Source: Pseudomonadota bacterium (GTDB lineage: Bacteria > Bdellovibrionota > Bdellovibrionia > Bdellovibrionales > Bdellovibrionaceae). From it: 37,396 bases of DNA. The stretch lies in assembly GCA_021300175.1 (NCBI GenBank), contig JAJTIC010000015.1:1-37396 (forward strand), in the 5' to 3' direction. Below, piece after piece: positions 8,419 through 15,505 of the stretch; position 1 is the stretch's first letter; the number at the start of each line of letters is the position of its first letter. Under the pieces are notes generated by a model. That model was not told where the DNA came from. It saw only the letters and a list, made by a program, of their open reading frames with translations, and ran no database searches. The translations under genes and the position numbers were made by a program.

Positions 8419-8900
8419 AACTGCAGATCTCCTTGTTTGATGAATTTCCAAAGCCCGTGATCCCATTCAAGCACCATGAAGTGTCCTGTGGGCCATGACT
8501 GATAAGGTAAAGTTTGTAAGTCGACATCGCAAGGAATCAATCTCAGGGCTTCAAAAACCCAATCGACATGGCTGCAAACATAAGTGATGCCAGAGCCTTT
8601 GGAGAGTTCTCGGAGAAACCTCTGAACGCGGGACCTGAACTCGTCCCGATTTTCATTGTCTCGACGTTCTTGGAGATCGCTCACGATTTGCAGAGCTAAA
8701 GCTTTCTGACGAGCAAGAGTTTCCAGGGTTTGTTGAGCTCGCTTTTTCGGTGAAGAGAGGAGTCGCGATGGTTGTGGCAACTGAGTTTGCTCGACCAGTT
8801 CACTGAGCATTTGTGCTTGTCGAAGACCTCTCTCTGTGAGAGGTGGATCTTCTTGAAAACCACTTTGCTTTTCGGCATGCCGAAGCAGAATCAATTCCAT
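8415..8900 (-). CDS. SixA-like histidine phosphatase
   Basis: 161 residues, histidine phosphatase (phosphoglycerate mutase-like) superfamily. The catalytic RHA motif occurs at once (MELILLRHAEKQ), followed by LTERGLRQA and, later, SSPKKRAQQT, the usual SixA-type second motif; a second catalytic His is likely in CSHVDWV. SixA in E. coli removes phosphate from a histidine of a phosphotransfer protein; the real substrate here cannot be told. I chose ATG 8900 because it gives the canonical N-terminus; an extension to 8954 would overlap the divergent hslO start. No clear ribosome binding site is visible. The stop overlaps the FAH-gene start by four bases, so the two are coupled. Confidence 0.85.
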   Translation of the reverse strand: MELILLRHAEKQSGFQEDPPLTERGLRQAQMLSELVEQTQLPQPSRLLSSPKKRAQQTLETLARQKALALQIVSDLQERRDNENRDEFRSRVQRFLRELSKGSGITYVCSHVDWVFEALRLIPCDVDLQTLPYQSWPTGHFMVLEWDHGLWKFIKQGDLQL

Positions 8901-8962
8901 AGAGCTATTCTGACAAAAATTCTTGAGATGGGCACCTCTGAATGATAGCGTCACGGAACATT

Positions 8963-9853
8963 ATGAGAGTTCATCGTTTCGTCACCAATGATTTGACTAT
9001 ACGAGTGGCTGCGGTTGATGCCACGGCGGCTGTGCAGGAAATGCAAAAGCTTCAAAATGCCATGCCATTGGCAACCATAGGAATGGGGCGTGCTATGGTG
9101 GGGGCCTTGTTAATGTCGAGTCAGCTGAAACCAGGCCAAGAAGTGGGGATCCTTCTGAAGGGGAATGGCCCTTTGGGAAGTTTGTACGCTCAGTCCAATT
9201 ATGAAGGCCAAGTGAGAGCGTATTGTCCCCATCCTGAGTACATTGCGCATCAAGAAGAGGATTTTTTAAATTTAAAGAAAGCTCTCGGTTTCGGTCAATT
9301 GACGATTTCTCGCCAGCAACCTTTTCAGAAACAACCGTTTTATGGAACTGTTGAAATGGTTTCTGGAGAAGTGGGCGAGGACATAGCTCACTATCTCCAT
9401 CAGTCCCATCAAATTCGATCTCTCGTAAGCCTCGGAGTTTATTTGGACTCTTACGGGAAAGTGAAATCCGCCGGGGGGTTACTTTTGGAAGTCATGCCGG
9501 GGGTCGAAGAGACCGTTGTCGATAAAGTGCAAAAGAATGCCGACTCTCAACAAGAAGCGGTGTCGAAACTGATTCTGGCAGGGCAGTCTCCCGAAGAATT
9601 TGTCCGTCCTTACCTGGAAGGGATTCCTTTCACTGAATTGCCCCATCCTTTTGAAGTGAAATACTTCTGTCCTTGCACCCCCGAGCGAGTGAAAGGGGCC
9701 CTGTCCACTTTGGGGATCACTGATCTTGAGGAAATGATTGCGCAAAAACAAGATACAGAAGTTCAGTGTCAGATGTGCGGCCGGCGCTACGACGTTAAGA
9801 CGGAAGAGCTCGAAAGTCTCAAAGAAAATCTTCGTAAGAGTTCCATGCATTAG
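8963..9853 (+). CDS. hslO: Hsp33 redox-regulated chaperone
   Basis: 296 residues. Hsp33 is a cytosolic holdase that switches on under oxidative stress by releasing zinc and forming disulfides. The C-terminal switch is intact: C236-x-C238 (YFCPCTPERV) and C269-x-x-C272 (VQCQMCGRRY). The core shows GPLGSLYAQSNYEGQVRAY, QPFYGTVEMVSGEVGEDIAHYL and AGGLLLEVMPG, all typical of the family. The start is uncertain: ATG 8963 fits the family N-terminus, but ATG 8942 is also in frame; neither has a strong ribosome binding site. It is divergent from the SixA-like gene, leaving about 60 bases for both promoters. I see no convincing heat-shock promoter here. Confidence 0.95.
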   Translation: MRVHRFVTNDLTIRVAAVDATAAVQEMQKLQNAMPLATIGMGRAMVGALLMSSQLKPGQEVGILLKGNGPLGSLYAQSNYEGQVRAYCPHPEYIAHQEEDFLNLKKALGFGQLTISRQQPFQKQPFYGTVEMVSGEVGEDIAHYLHQSHQIRSLVSLGVYLDSYGKVKSAGGLLLEVMPGVEETVVDKVQKNADSQQEAVSKLILAGQSPEEFVRPYLEGIPFTELPHPFEVKYFCPCTPERVKGALSTLGITDLEEMIAQKQDTEVQCQMCGRRYDVKTEELESLKENLRKSSMH

Positions 9854-9940
9854 ACCATCGTCGTAATGCAGGCTTGCTCTGGAAATATATTAGCACAACC
9901 TTAATTTTACTCCCCGGTTCAAAGGCAGGAGAATAAAAGC

Positions 9941-10702
9941 ATGATTGAAACATTTTTAAATACCTCAGATACTTTAAAGCAGACGACGATTAATCCTCAA
10001 AATGGGCTCGGTATGAATCAGGAAGTGCTTCGTGTCTTAGTCATTGAAGACGAACAAGAGATCCGTGAATTCCTCACCGCTCAGTTCATTGAGAGCGGCT
10101 GCCAAGCGCACGGTCTTCCCAATGGATCTCAAGTCGCGGAAGCACTCGAATCTTTTCAGCCGACCTTGGTCATTCTCGATCAAATGATGCCAGGAAAATC
10201 GGGCAAAGAGATCATGAAAGAAATTCGATCTTCAGCAAAATTCTCGGAAATTCCAGTGATGATGGTTACCGGCCTTGATGGTGAAGCTGAGAAAGTCGAA
10301 GCCCTTGAGCTCGGAGTTGATGATTACGTGACAAAGCCATTTTCGGTGCGCGAAGTGATTGCCCGAGCGAAAGCCTTGGTGCGCCGATCAAGAGCAGCTC
10401 ACAAGTCTTTGCAGCAAAATCTCGTGGTGAAAGATCTCACAGTGGATTTCGCAGCTCATAAAGTGCTTCTTAAAGGACAAGAGATTGCTCTCACTTTGAC
10501 TGAGTTTAAAATCCTGGTTGAGCTGCTGAAACAATCAGGCCTGGTTCTCACTCGAGACAAGCTTCGTGAAAGAGCTCTGGGTAATCTCAACGTCACTGAT
10601 AGAACCATCGATGTGCACATGGCTTCTCTCAGGAAGAAGCTTCATGAAATGGGCGATGCGATCGAAACCGTTCGGGGCGTTGGCTATCGGATGGCTCTAT
10701 AA
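9941..10702 (+). CDS. OmpR/PhoB-type response regulator (orphan)
   Basis: 253 residues. The receiver domain (about 30-150) has the acidic pair Glu36-Asp37, the phospho-acceptor Asp80 (LVILDQMMPG), Thr110 and Lys132 (DDYVTKPF). The C-terminal winged helix (about 158-252) carries LTLTEFKILVELL and the recognition region NVTDRTIDVHMASLRKKL, ending in the usual TVRGVGYRM. It should bind DNA as a phosphorylated dimer. ATG 9941 has AGGAGAATAAAAGC before it and gives an unusual 28-residue N-terminal extension before the receiver; an internal ATG at residue 25 is possible. No histidine kinase lies nearby, so its partner is encoded elsewhere. Confidence 0.94.
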   Translation: MIETFLNTSDTLKQTTINPQNGLGMNQEVLRVLVIEDEQEIREFLTAQFIESGCQAHGLPNGSQVAEALESFQPTLVILDQMMPGKSGKEIMKEIRSSAKFSEIPVMMVTGLDGEAEKVEALELGVDDYVTKPFSVREVIARAKALVRRSRAAHKSLQQNLVVKDLTVDFAAHKVLLKGQEIALTLTEFKILVELLKQSGLVLTRDKLRERALGNLNVTDRTIDVHMASLRKKLHEMGDAIETVRGVGYRMAL

Positions 10703-11173
10703 GATAAATTTATATTAACTCTAAGTGGCTTTCTTTGCGCGGGCGGGAAGGGAAGAGCATTTTCAGCTCTCCTTCCGTTGAAGAAAGGATGTGTGATGGG
10801 ATGGTGGCCCTCGGGAATCCGCGATTTGCGGTGAGTGCCGGACGCTTGTCTTTCGTTAGAGCAAGGCGCTTGCCAAACTTTTGATGCATAAGAAAATCTA
10901 ATAATTCCAGACTTTTAGCGAGTGATGGTGACGACCTGTCACCAGTGACCCTTTGAGGCGTTCTGCTGTTGAGGGGTTTGACACCACCGAAGATCAATGA
11001 AATCAAGAACTTAATTCGATGCCATCCGAGTGTGGAACGGAGAATGTCGGACTTTCCCAAGAGTGTCTCGAGGTGAGACATTCATACTTCTTCAATAAAT
11101 TAAAGATTTCAAGGGTTTAGCTTTTCCCGAGTTGGACTCACTCTTGCCTTTAGCGTTGGGTGTGAGGTGTGAG
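10703..11173. other. Long low-coding gap between regulator and metalloprotease
   Basis: About 470 bases without a well-supported gene. It contains one doubtful minus-strand reading frame (10710-11081), an imperfect hairpin at about 10746-10768 (GGAAGG..AGAGC / GCTCT-CCTTCC) without a T-run, and a compact inverted repeat GGTGAC-GACCT-GTCACC near 10926-10942. No tRNA or known riboswitch is recognisable. It could hold a small RNA or a decayed gene. Confidence 0.5.
10710..11081 (-). CDS. Doubtful hypothetical protein
   Basis: A 123-codon open frame with no family I recognise. The product is basic and rich in Ser, Arg, Pro and Leu, without signal peptide or membrane segment. GAAGAAG lies about 6 bases before the ATG, which is a weak ribosome binding site. 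It fills an otherwise empty gap and is convergent with the response-regulator gene. It could be a real lineage-specific gene, the remnant of one, or chance. I lean slightly towards non-coding. Confidence 0.3.
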   Translation of the reverse strand: MSHLETLLGKSDILRSTLGWHRIKFLISLIFGGVKPLNSRTPQRVTGDRSSPSLAKSLELLDFLMHQKFGKRLALTKDKRPALTANRGFPRATIPSHILSSTEGELKMLFPSRPRKESHLELI

Positions 11174-11809
11174 TTGAAAAATTGGCTGCTATTGACCATC
11201 ACCGTGGGCCTTGCTTTAGGGAGTTTCTTGGCATGTGCACCCACCAATAAGGAGCAGGCGCCCTGTGGTTTTGTTCAGAACGTCTATGGGGAAAGAATCT
11301 CCTGGAAGAGTTCCGTTCCTGTCCCTCTAACTATTCATTCGTCTTTTCCTCAAGAGTTTTACCCTGCTCTCGAAAATGCCATGAGAACTTGGGAAACGGC
11401 CGCGGGAAGGCGGCTCTTTAAGATTGTGGCCACCAGTGCTGGTGGCTCTGCGACTCCGAAACAAGACAACTTGAATATGATTTCGCTCATGAATGAATGG
11501 GAGGCGAATCGCCCGGATGAGCAAGCTCGTACCAGCGTCTATTGGGTCGGCTATGAAATCCAAGAAGCCGATATTCGACTGAATGGCAAAGACTTTACCT
11601 TTTACCAAGAGAGTCCGCAGGGTTACCGGCAAGTCCATATGGAATCACTGCTGCTTCATGAATTAGGGCACTTGTTAGGTTTAAAGCATGAAGATGGTCG
11701 AGATCCTGCAACGGGGCAGATCAGTGTGATGGGGACCCATTTGCCGAGTCAGACCAAAAGAACCAGCCTCAATAAAACCGATGCTGAGGCCATGCAGTGT
11801 GAGTACTAG
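11174..11809 (+). CDS. Matrixin-like zinc metalloprotease, predicted lipoprotein
   Basis: 211 residues from a TTG start. The N-terminus (a Lys, then LLLTITVGLALGSFLAC) is a textbook lipoprotein signal with Cys21 as lipidation site, so the enzyme should sit in the envelope. The zinc site HELGHLLGLKH places His162, His166 and His172 as ligands and Glu163 as base, with a Met-turn (SVMGT) after it: the metzincin/M10 pattern. A propeptide cysteine switch is not obvious. I chose TTG 11174 because GAGGTG lies five bases before it and it gives the ideal signal peptide; in-frame GTG 11162 and TTG 11132 only add polar residues. A surface peptidase suits a predatory lifestyle, but the substrate is unknown. 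Confidence 0.85.
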   Translation: MKNWLLLTITVGLALGSFLACAPTNKEQAPCGFVQNVYGERISWKSSVPVPLTIHSSFPQEFYPALENAMRTWETAAGRRLFKIVATSAGGSATPKQDNLNMISLMNEWEANRPDEQARTSVYWVGYEIQEADIRLNGKDFTFYQESPQGYRQVHMESLLLHELGHLLGLKHEDGRDPATGQISVMGTHLPSQTKRTSLNKTDAEAMQCEY

Positions 11810-11850
11810 TTTTAACAGATCTGTAAGTTTTATATGTAAGAATATTTAAG

Positions 11851-11880
11851 TTGAGACCGTTTTTGAACCCTGACTAGACT
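11851..11880 (+). promoter_or_regulatory. Candidate sigma-70-type promoter
   Basis: TTGAGA (11851-11856), an 18-base spacer, then TAGACT (11875-11880), about 22 bases before the ATG of the small gene at 11903. Both boxes are moderate matches. Confidence 0.4.
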
Positions 11881-11902
11881 AAAGAACTGGGAGAACAAAA
11901 CC

Positions 11903-12133
11903 ATGAGAACGACAAATAGCTCAGTGACCGAAATACCGAAGAACCTGACTCCTTCAGCCGGCTTGGTGTTGGAAAAATCTGTGGGGCAAATGAGCTATTT
12001 TGAAATGGATGAAGTTCCCGTCCGCGAAGTGTCTCTCATTGAACAATTAGATACTAATTTGTCCAAACTTGAAAATTTACAAGCAAAGCATCAGTTTATG
12101 ATGCGTGAAATTCGCTATTTGATGAAAGTTTAA
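11903..12133 (+). CDS. Small protein of unknown function
   Basis: 76 residues, not recognised. The ATG has GGGAGAACAAAACC before it, and a plausible promoter lies just upstream, so I think it is real. The first half is polar and likely flexible; residues 45-76 form a predicted helix with heptad-like Leu/Ile spacing (LIEQLDTNLSKLENLQ) that could pair as a short coiled coil. There is no signal peptide. Its stop overlaps the stop of the convergent coiled-coil/alpha-crystallin gene by four bases, so the two 3' ends share a TTTAAA and the transcripts may be antisense to one another. Confidence 0.65.
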   Translation: MRTTNSSVTEIPKNLTPSAGLVLEKSVGQMSYFEMDEVPVREVSLIEQLDTNLSKLENLQAKHQFMMREIRYLMKV

Positions 12134-13695
12134 ACTTTCTTCGAAAAGTGGCTTCCTAGTTTCGGGATTCTAAATTCCACATAGTCGCCATTTCTCTCCT
12201 GAAAAACCCCATTTTGAAGCACTGGCTTTTCAAACTTAAACTCTTCTCGGAAAGTCTGAAAAGAGTTTGTTTTTAGGCTCTTGATGTCAGTTTCTACTTT
12301 GTCTATAAACTCCCGATTACCCACCACGGACACTTTATCATTCTGAACTCGAACTTTGATGTTGTTTCTTTCATGCTCAGGGATGTAGGCCCGGAGCACA
12401 TAGTGAGTGTCCGTTTCAGTAAAATGAGAAGAAGGGTTTTCGATACGATAAAAGGGGTCTTCTTTGCGAGTTTCAAACTTGGCTCGATCAACAACGTTCT
12501 GATTCTTCAGATCGGTCATCGCTCGCTCATTGATGAGCTGCTGAACCCGAACAGAATCATTCTGAGTTTTTACTAAATTCTTGTAATTTTGGTCATGCTT
12601 TTGTCGCTGCAGTTTGAGATTTTGTTCTTGAACTTCTTTGTTACGCGCATAAGCGGTTCCATAATTTTTGTCGAGCTCTGACTGTCGGGCTTCATAGTTC
12701 TTTTGATTTTTCTCAAACTCCGTCTTGAATTGCTCTTCTTGGTTTTTGATCACGCTCTCTGTTCGATCTTTGTTTTCTTTGATTCGTTTTTCTCCAAACC
12801 GAGCGGTGGTCTCCACTTGTTTTTCATATTCTTTTCGTAAGCTCTCTTGGCGGTTCTGTCCAGTTTCATGCTCATAAGCTAAACGATCTATATTCTCTTG
12901 CTGTTTCTGTGAGGCCCGAAGCTGGCCATCCATTTTTTCTTGATCGTATTCTTGACGATAGCGGGAGCGCACTTGATTCACTTCGCGCTCTCCGAATTGA
13001 CGCTCTTTCTCGATGGATTCTGCATTTTTTGCCTGAAGTTTTTTGAGATCTTTTTGTGTCGAATATCTTTGTTGATCCATCATTTCTGATCTACGATCAA
13101 ATTCTCGTTTGTATTCTTCAGAAAAAGTCTCATTCATTTTCTTTCGCTGAGCATTGGTGCGGTCTTGAAGGTTTTCGACTTCTTCATTGTGCTTTTGGTA
13201 CACTTGAGTGACTTCCTCTTTCACTTTTCTTTGTGCTTTCTGGGATTCCGCCTGCTGTTTATCCAAAAATTTGCGAGTTTCTTCATTCTGTTTATTGCGA
13301 ATCTCTTCATTGCGTTTTTCATTCTCGTAAATCTGTGTCTGAACGGCTTCTTGCTTAGAATTGAGGCGCTGTTCAAGGGAAGAAGTGGTCTTATCAGTTT
13401 GTTTTCTGAGGTTTTCGATTTTTTGTGTGTCAGCTTCTTTTTGTGTCAGGTATCGCCTTTCGCCATCGGCCTTGAGGCTTTTCAAGGAATCTCGATTTTG
13501 TGAGCGAATGTGATTGACGGCGGCTTCGCTGGATTCTTGAACTTCAGCTTTTCGTTGGTCATAAGATTCTCTCAGTTCAGCGAGCTGCGATTCTTGCTGA
13601 GAGATCATCTTTTTCCGTTTTTCTTGATACTCTTTTTGAATCTCTTGGAGATCTTGAGAATTCAGTCTCTGCACTGTAGAAAGTTCCGAAGACAT
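12130..13695 (-). CDS. Long coiled-coil protein with C-terminal alpha-crystallin (Hsp20-like) domain
   Basis: 521 residues. Residues 1 to about 410 are almost uninterrupted Glu/Lys/Gln/Arg-rich helix with few hydrophobics and almost no Pro or Gly, predicted to form a very long coiled coil or single alpha-helix. Residues 413-521 resemble an alpha-crystallin domain: DPFYRIENPSSHF, the beta-strand pair THYVLRAYIP and IKVRVQNDKVSVVGNRE, then FREEFKFEKPV and DYVEFRIPKL. The C-terminal I-x-I tail used for oligomer assembly in small heat-shock proteins is missing. There is no signal peptide. ATG follows GAGGAGGACAGG. It is the last gene of a three-gene minus-strand group, 55 bases after the exported small protein. 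It may be a scaffold that places a chaperone-like head at a distance; that is inference. Confidence 0.85.
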   Translation of the reverse strand: MSSELSTVQRLNSQDLQEIQKEYQEKRKKMISQQESQLAELRESYDQRKAEVQESSEAAVNHIRSQNRDSLKSLKADGERRYLTQKEADTQKIENLRKQTDKTTSSLEQRLNSKQEAVQTQIYENEKRNEEIRNKQNEETRKFLDKQQAESQKAQRKVKEEVTQVYQKHNEEVENLQDRTNAQRKKMNETFSEEYKREFDRRSEMMDQQRYSTQKDLKKLQAKNAESIEKERQFGEREVNQVRSRYRQEYDQEKMDGQLRASQKQQENIDRLAYEHETGQNRQESLRKEYEKQVETTARFGEKRIKENKDRTESVIKNQEEQFKTEFEKNQKNYEARQSELDKNYGTAYARNKEVQEQNLKLQRQKHDQNYKNLVKTQNDSVRVQQLINERAMTDLKNQNVVDRAKFETRKEDPFYRIENPSSHFTETDTHYVLRAYIPEHERNNIKVRVQNDKVSVVGNREFIDKVETDIKSLKTNSFQTFREEFKFEKPVLQNGVFQERNGDYVEFRIPKLGSHFSKKV

Positions 13696-13712
13696 CCTGT
13701 CCTCCTCGCTCT

Positions 13713-13727
13713 TTCAGTATACCTGAA
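13713..13727. promoter_or_regulatory. Inverted repeat over a TATACT box
   Basis: TTCAG-TATAC-CTGAA is a perfect 5-base inverted repeat with a 5-base centre, 18-32 bases before the coiled-coil gene. Read on the minus strand it contains TATACT (13721-13716), a good -10 box, but no good -35 is seen. It may be an operator-promoter overlap. Confidence 0.35.
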
Positions 13728-13750
13728 GGGGGCTTAAGTTTCTTGATTTA

Positions 13751-14050
13751 TCAGGGATTATCAACGGGAGCTGGGCTATCGGACGGGGGAGTGATTTCCT
13801 CAGGAGGCGGAACTAACTTGGGGTTTGGGCAGAACTCTTTTCCGTTGGTGCGGCCCCGGCACATCCAAGTGTCGGTGTAGACGATCGTCTCGCCAGGCAG
13901 TAAGTTGTAGTATCCAACATACTGCTCTGGATCTAAGTTCGATAAGATCACTTTCTTTTCTTCGGGTCGATCGGGGTGACTGACTTCCAGCTGGAAGACC
14001 CGGTACTCAGCAGAGCTCAAAAGTGAAAAAAAAAGGAGCCAATATTTCAT
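13751..14050 (-). CDS. Small exported protein with proline-rich tail
   Basis: 99 residues, not recognised. A short signal peptide (Met-Lys then YWLLFFSLLSS) with a likely cut after SSA sends it to the periplasm. The mature part has beta-rich segments (YRVFQLEVSHPD, KKVILSNLD, ETIVYTDTWMCRG) and two Cys about 14 residues apart (WMCRG, EFCPN) that could form a disulfide; the last 22 residues are Pro/Asp/Glu-rich and probably unstructured. ATG follows GAGGAGC, a strong ribosome binding site. It lies 31 bases after the 14082-14447 gene and 55 before the coiled-coil gene, which suggests an operon. Confidence 0.75.
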   Translation of the reverse strand: MKYWLLFFSLLSSAEYRVFQLEVSHPDRPEEKKVILSNLDPEQYVGYYNLLPGETIVYTDTWMCRGRTNGKEFCPNPKLVPPPEEITPPSDSPAPVDNP

Positions 14051-14081
14051 GCTCCTCTATCGGTCTTCAACTTGGGAAAGA

Positions 14082-14447
14082 TTAGTGATTCAAGTCATTG
14101 GTCTGGCGAACTGTATTTTCCACGATATGGAAATAGGTTCTAACCAGCATTTCAAAAGACTCTTTATCCAAGTCTCTCAAATAGTCCATCTTTTCAAAGT
14201 AGGTCTTCTTTGCAATGAGCTCTGTCATGGAATCCTGGACCTTTTTCATCTTATTAAAATCAAAAAAGTCTTTGTCGTCCTTCGCAGAGCGAAGCACTTT
14301 GGCAATGGAGGAGTTATCGAATAGGATGTGAACACCCATGGCTGAGTGTTTAAGCAGCGCTTCCATTTTCTCAAGATTCTTTTCTTGAAGAGAATCTTGC
14401 GCTTTGGCTTCCGCTTTTTCTGGCTTGCCCGGTTTGTTGGAATTCAT
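14082..14447 (-). CDS. Helical cytosolic protein of unknown function
   Basis: 121 residues, not recognised. The first 30 residues are Lys/Glu/Pro-rich and likely flexible; the rest is predicted helical (GVHILFDNSSIAKVLRS, DFNKMKKVQDSMTELIAKK, SFEMLVRTYFHIVENTVRQ). No signal peptide, membrane segment or catalytic motif is present. GGAGGTCTCTGG precedes the ATG. It is the first gene of the minus-strand group that ends with the coiled-coil/alpha-crystallin gene. Confidence 0.72.
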   Translation of the reverse strand: MNSNKPGKPEKAEAKAQDSLQEKNLEKMEALLKHSAMGVHILFDNSSIAKVLRSAKDDKDFFDFNKMKKVQDSMTELIAKKTYFEKMDYLRDLDKESFEMLVRTYFHIVENTVRQTNDLNH

Positions 14448-14610
14448 CCAGAGACCTCCGTGTTCTCCGTAAGAGATTCTTTCCTCCTGAAAAAATCTTA
14501 AAAAGCCTTAACTTAATCTTGAGAAGAGTTCGTCAGAGTTGCAAGAAAAATCCCTACAGGTTTGACAAGGCTCATCATGACCCCTCGAGGAAACTCCCCT
14601 AGGGTGAGCT

Positions 14611-15489
14611 ATGGCAAAATCAAAAGTACCAGCGAAAAAGCACAAGAAATTAAAGAACAAAGGCATTCGATTGAGAGCGAAAAAGGAAATTGTGATCGAT
14701 CGAAGCGCAGGTTTGGTTTTTAAGTCTGATAAAGATCTCTACGAGTTTTTTGGCCCCCACATCGCCCAGCTCGAAGCAGAATACGATGGGTTCAGCCGAG
14801 AGATTAAAGATGATCTTCGTGAGGAAGAGCTTGAAAACATCAATGAAACTTTGGATTTGACCTTGGATGAGCCTGCGGAGATCTGGCATGACGCTAAAAC
14901 TCTGAAAGAGTTTCCGATTTTCCATTTTATACGTCCCCTTGAGGATCTGCAGGCTTATCATGTGGCTGTGACTTATGTTTCAGATGAAGATGAGCCGACT
15001 TTCATTTTCTTTCATTTCGTCAGCCGCAATTTAGACCTCGTTTCCCGGTACCGAAGGGGTGATTTGGTCTATGATCGTACTTTCGAAGAAGTCAGCTTTG
15101 GTGCTATTGATGGGGATTCGCTCAGTGAAGGGGATCCTTTATCCATGGGACTCTTCTTGTCGATGCTGAAGCTCCGCTCTGAATCTGATGTTTCTTTTGA
15201 GCAGTTTCAGAACCTGGGCAATGAACTTCGTGAAGAAACCATCGAGTCCGCCGACGAAATTTGGAGAACTTCAGCTCACGATGGACAGACTCTGGTCACT
15301 TTTATCAAAGAATTTCCCGATCATGGTTTCAAAGATCTGCACTATATTGCAGTGACTGCAGAAGATTCGAATTCAGCAGTGCACACGCTGCTGTTTTCAT
15401 TTCCCACAAATGACGAAACGCTCATCGAGCGTTATCGTCACGGGGAGAATTTACAAGCAGACGAAGTGGTTCAGGAGTCTTCTCACTGA
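14611..15489 (+). CDS. Protein with two tandem copies of one alpha/beta domain
   Basis: 292 residues. After a very basic N-terminus (residues 1-28) come two related units. Unit 1 (about 43-152) has LDEPAEIW, FHFIRP, AYHVAVTYVSDEDEPTFIFF and LDLVSRYRRGD; unit 2 (about 177-281) has IESADEIW, VTFIKEF, LHYIAVTAEDSNSAVHTLLF and ETLIERYRHGEN. The pattern of Pro/Ala-x-Glu-Ile-Trp, aromatic-Ile-Arg/Lys, paired strands and a final YRxG resembles the PBECR2/barnase-EndoU-ColicinE5-RelE nuclease-like fold as I remember it; this is inference from pattern and could be wrong. A clear catalytic set cannot be assigned. The ATG has a weak site (TAGGGTGAGCT). It is convergent with a lipoprotein gene, 16 bases apart. 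Confidence 0.75.
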   Translation: MAKSKVPAKKHKKLKNKGIRLRAKKEIVIDRSAGLVFKSDKDLYEFFGPHIAQLEAEYDGFSREIKDDLREEELENINETLDLTLDEPAEIWHDAKTLKEFPIFHFIRPLEDLQAYHVAVTYVSDEDEPTFIFFHFVSRNLDLVSRYRRGDLVYDRTFEEVSFGAIDGDSLSEGDPLSMGLFLSMLKLRSESDVSFEQFQNLGNELREETIESADEIWRTSAHDGQTLVTFIKEFPDHGFKDLHYIAVTAEDSNSAVHTLLFSFPTNDETLIERYRHGENLQADEVVQESSH

Positions 15490-15505
15490 CAATTTCACAC
15501 AAGGC

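Noticed and set aside
10746-10768. Hairpin after the response-regulator gene as terminator
   Set aside because: Bulged stem and no T-run on either strand.
13165-13737. Plus-strand frames coding very hydrophobic peptides
   Set aside because: They are antisense to Lys/Glu codons of the coiled-coil gene, which read as Phe/Leu on the other strand; not real membrane proteins.
14562-14567. TTGACA upstream of the tandem-domain gene
   Set aside because: No acceptable -10 box at 16-18 bases; the promoter of that gene is left unassigned.
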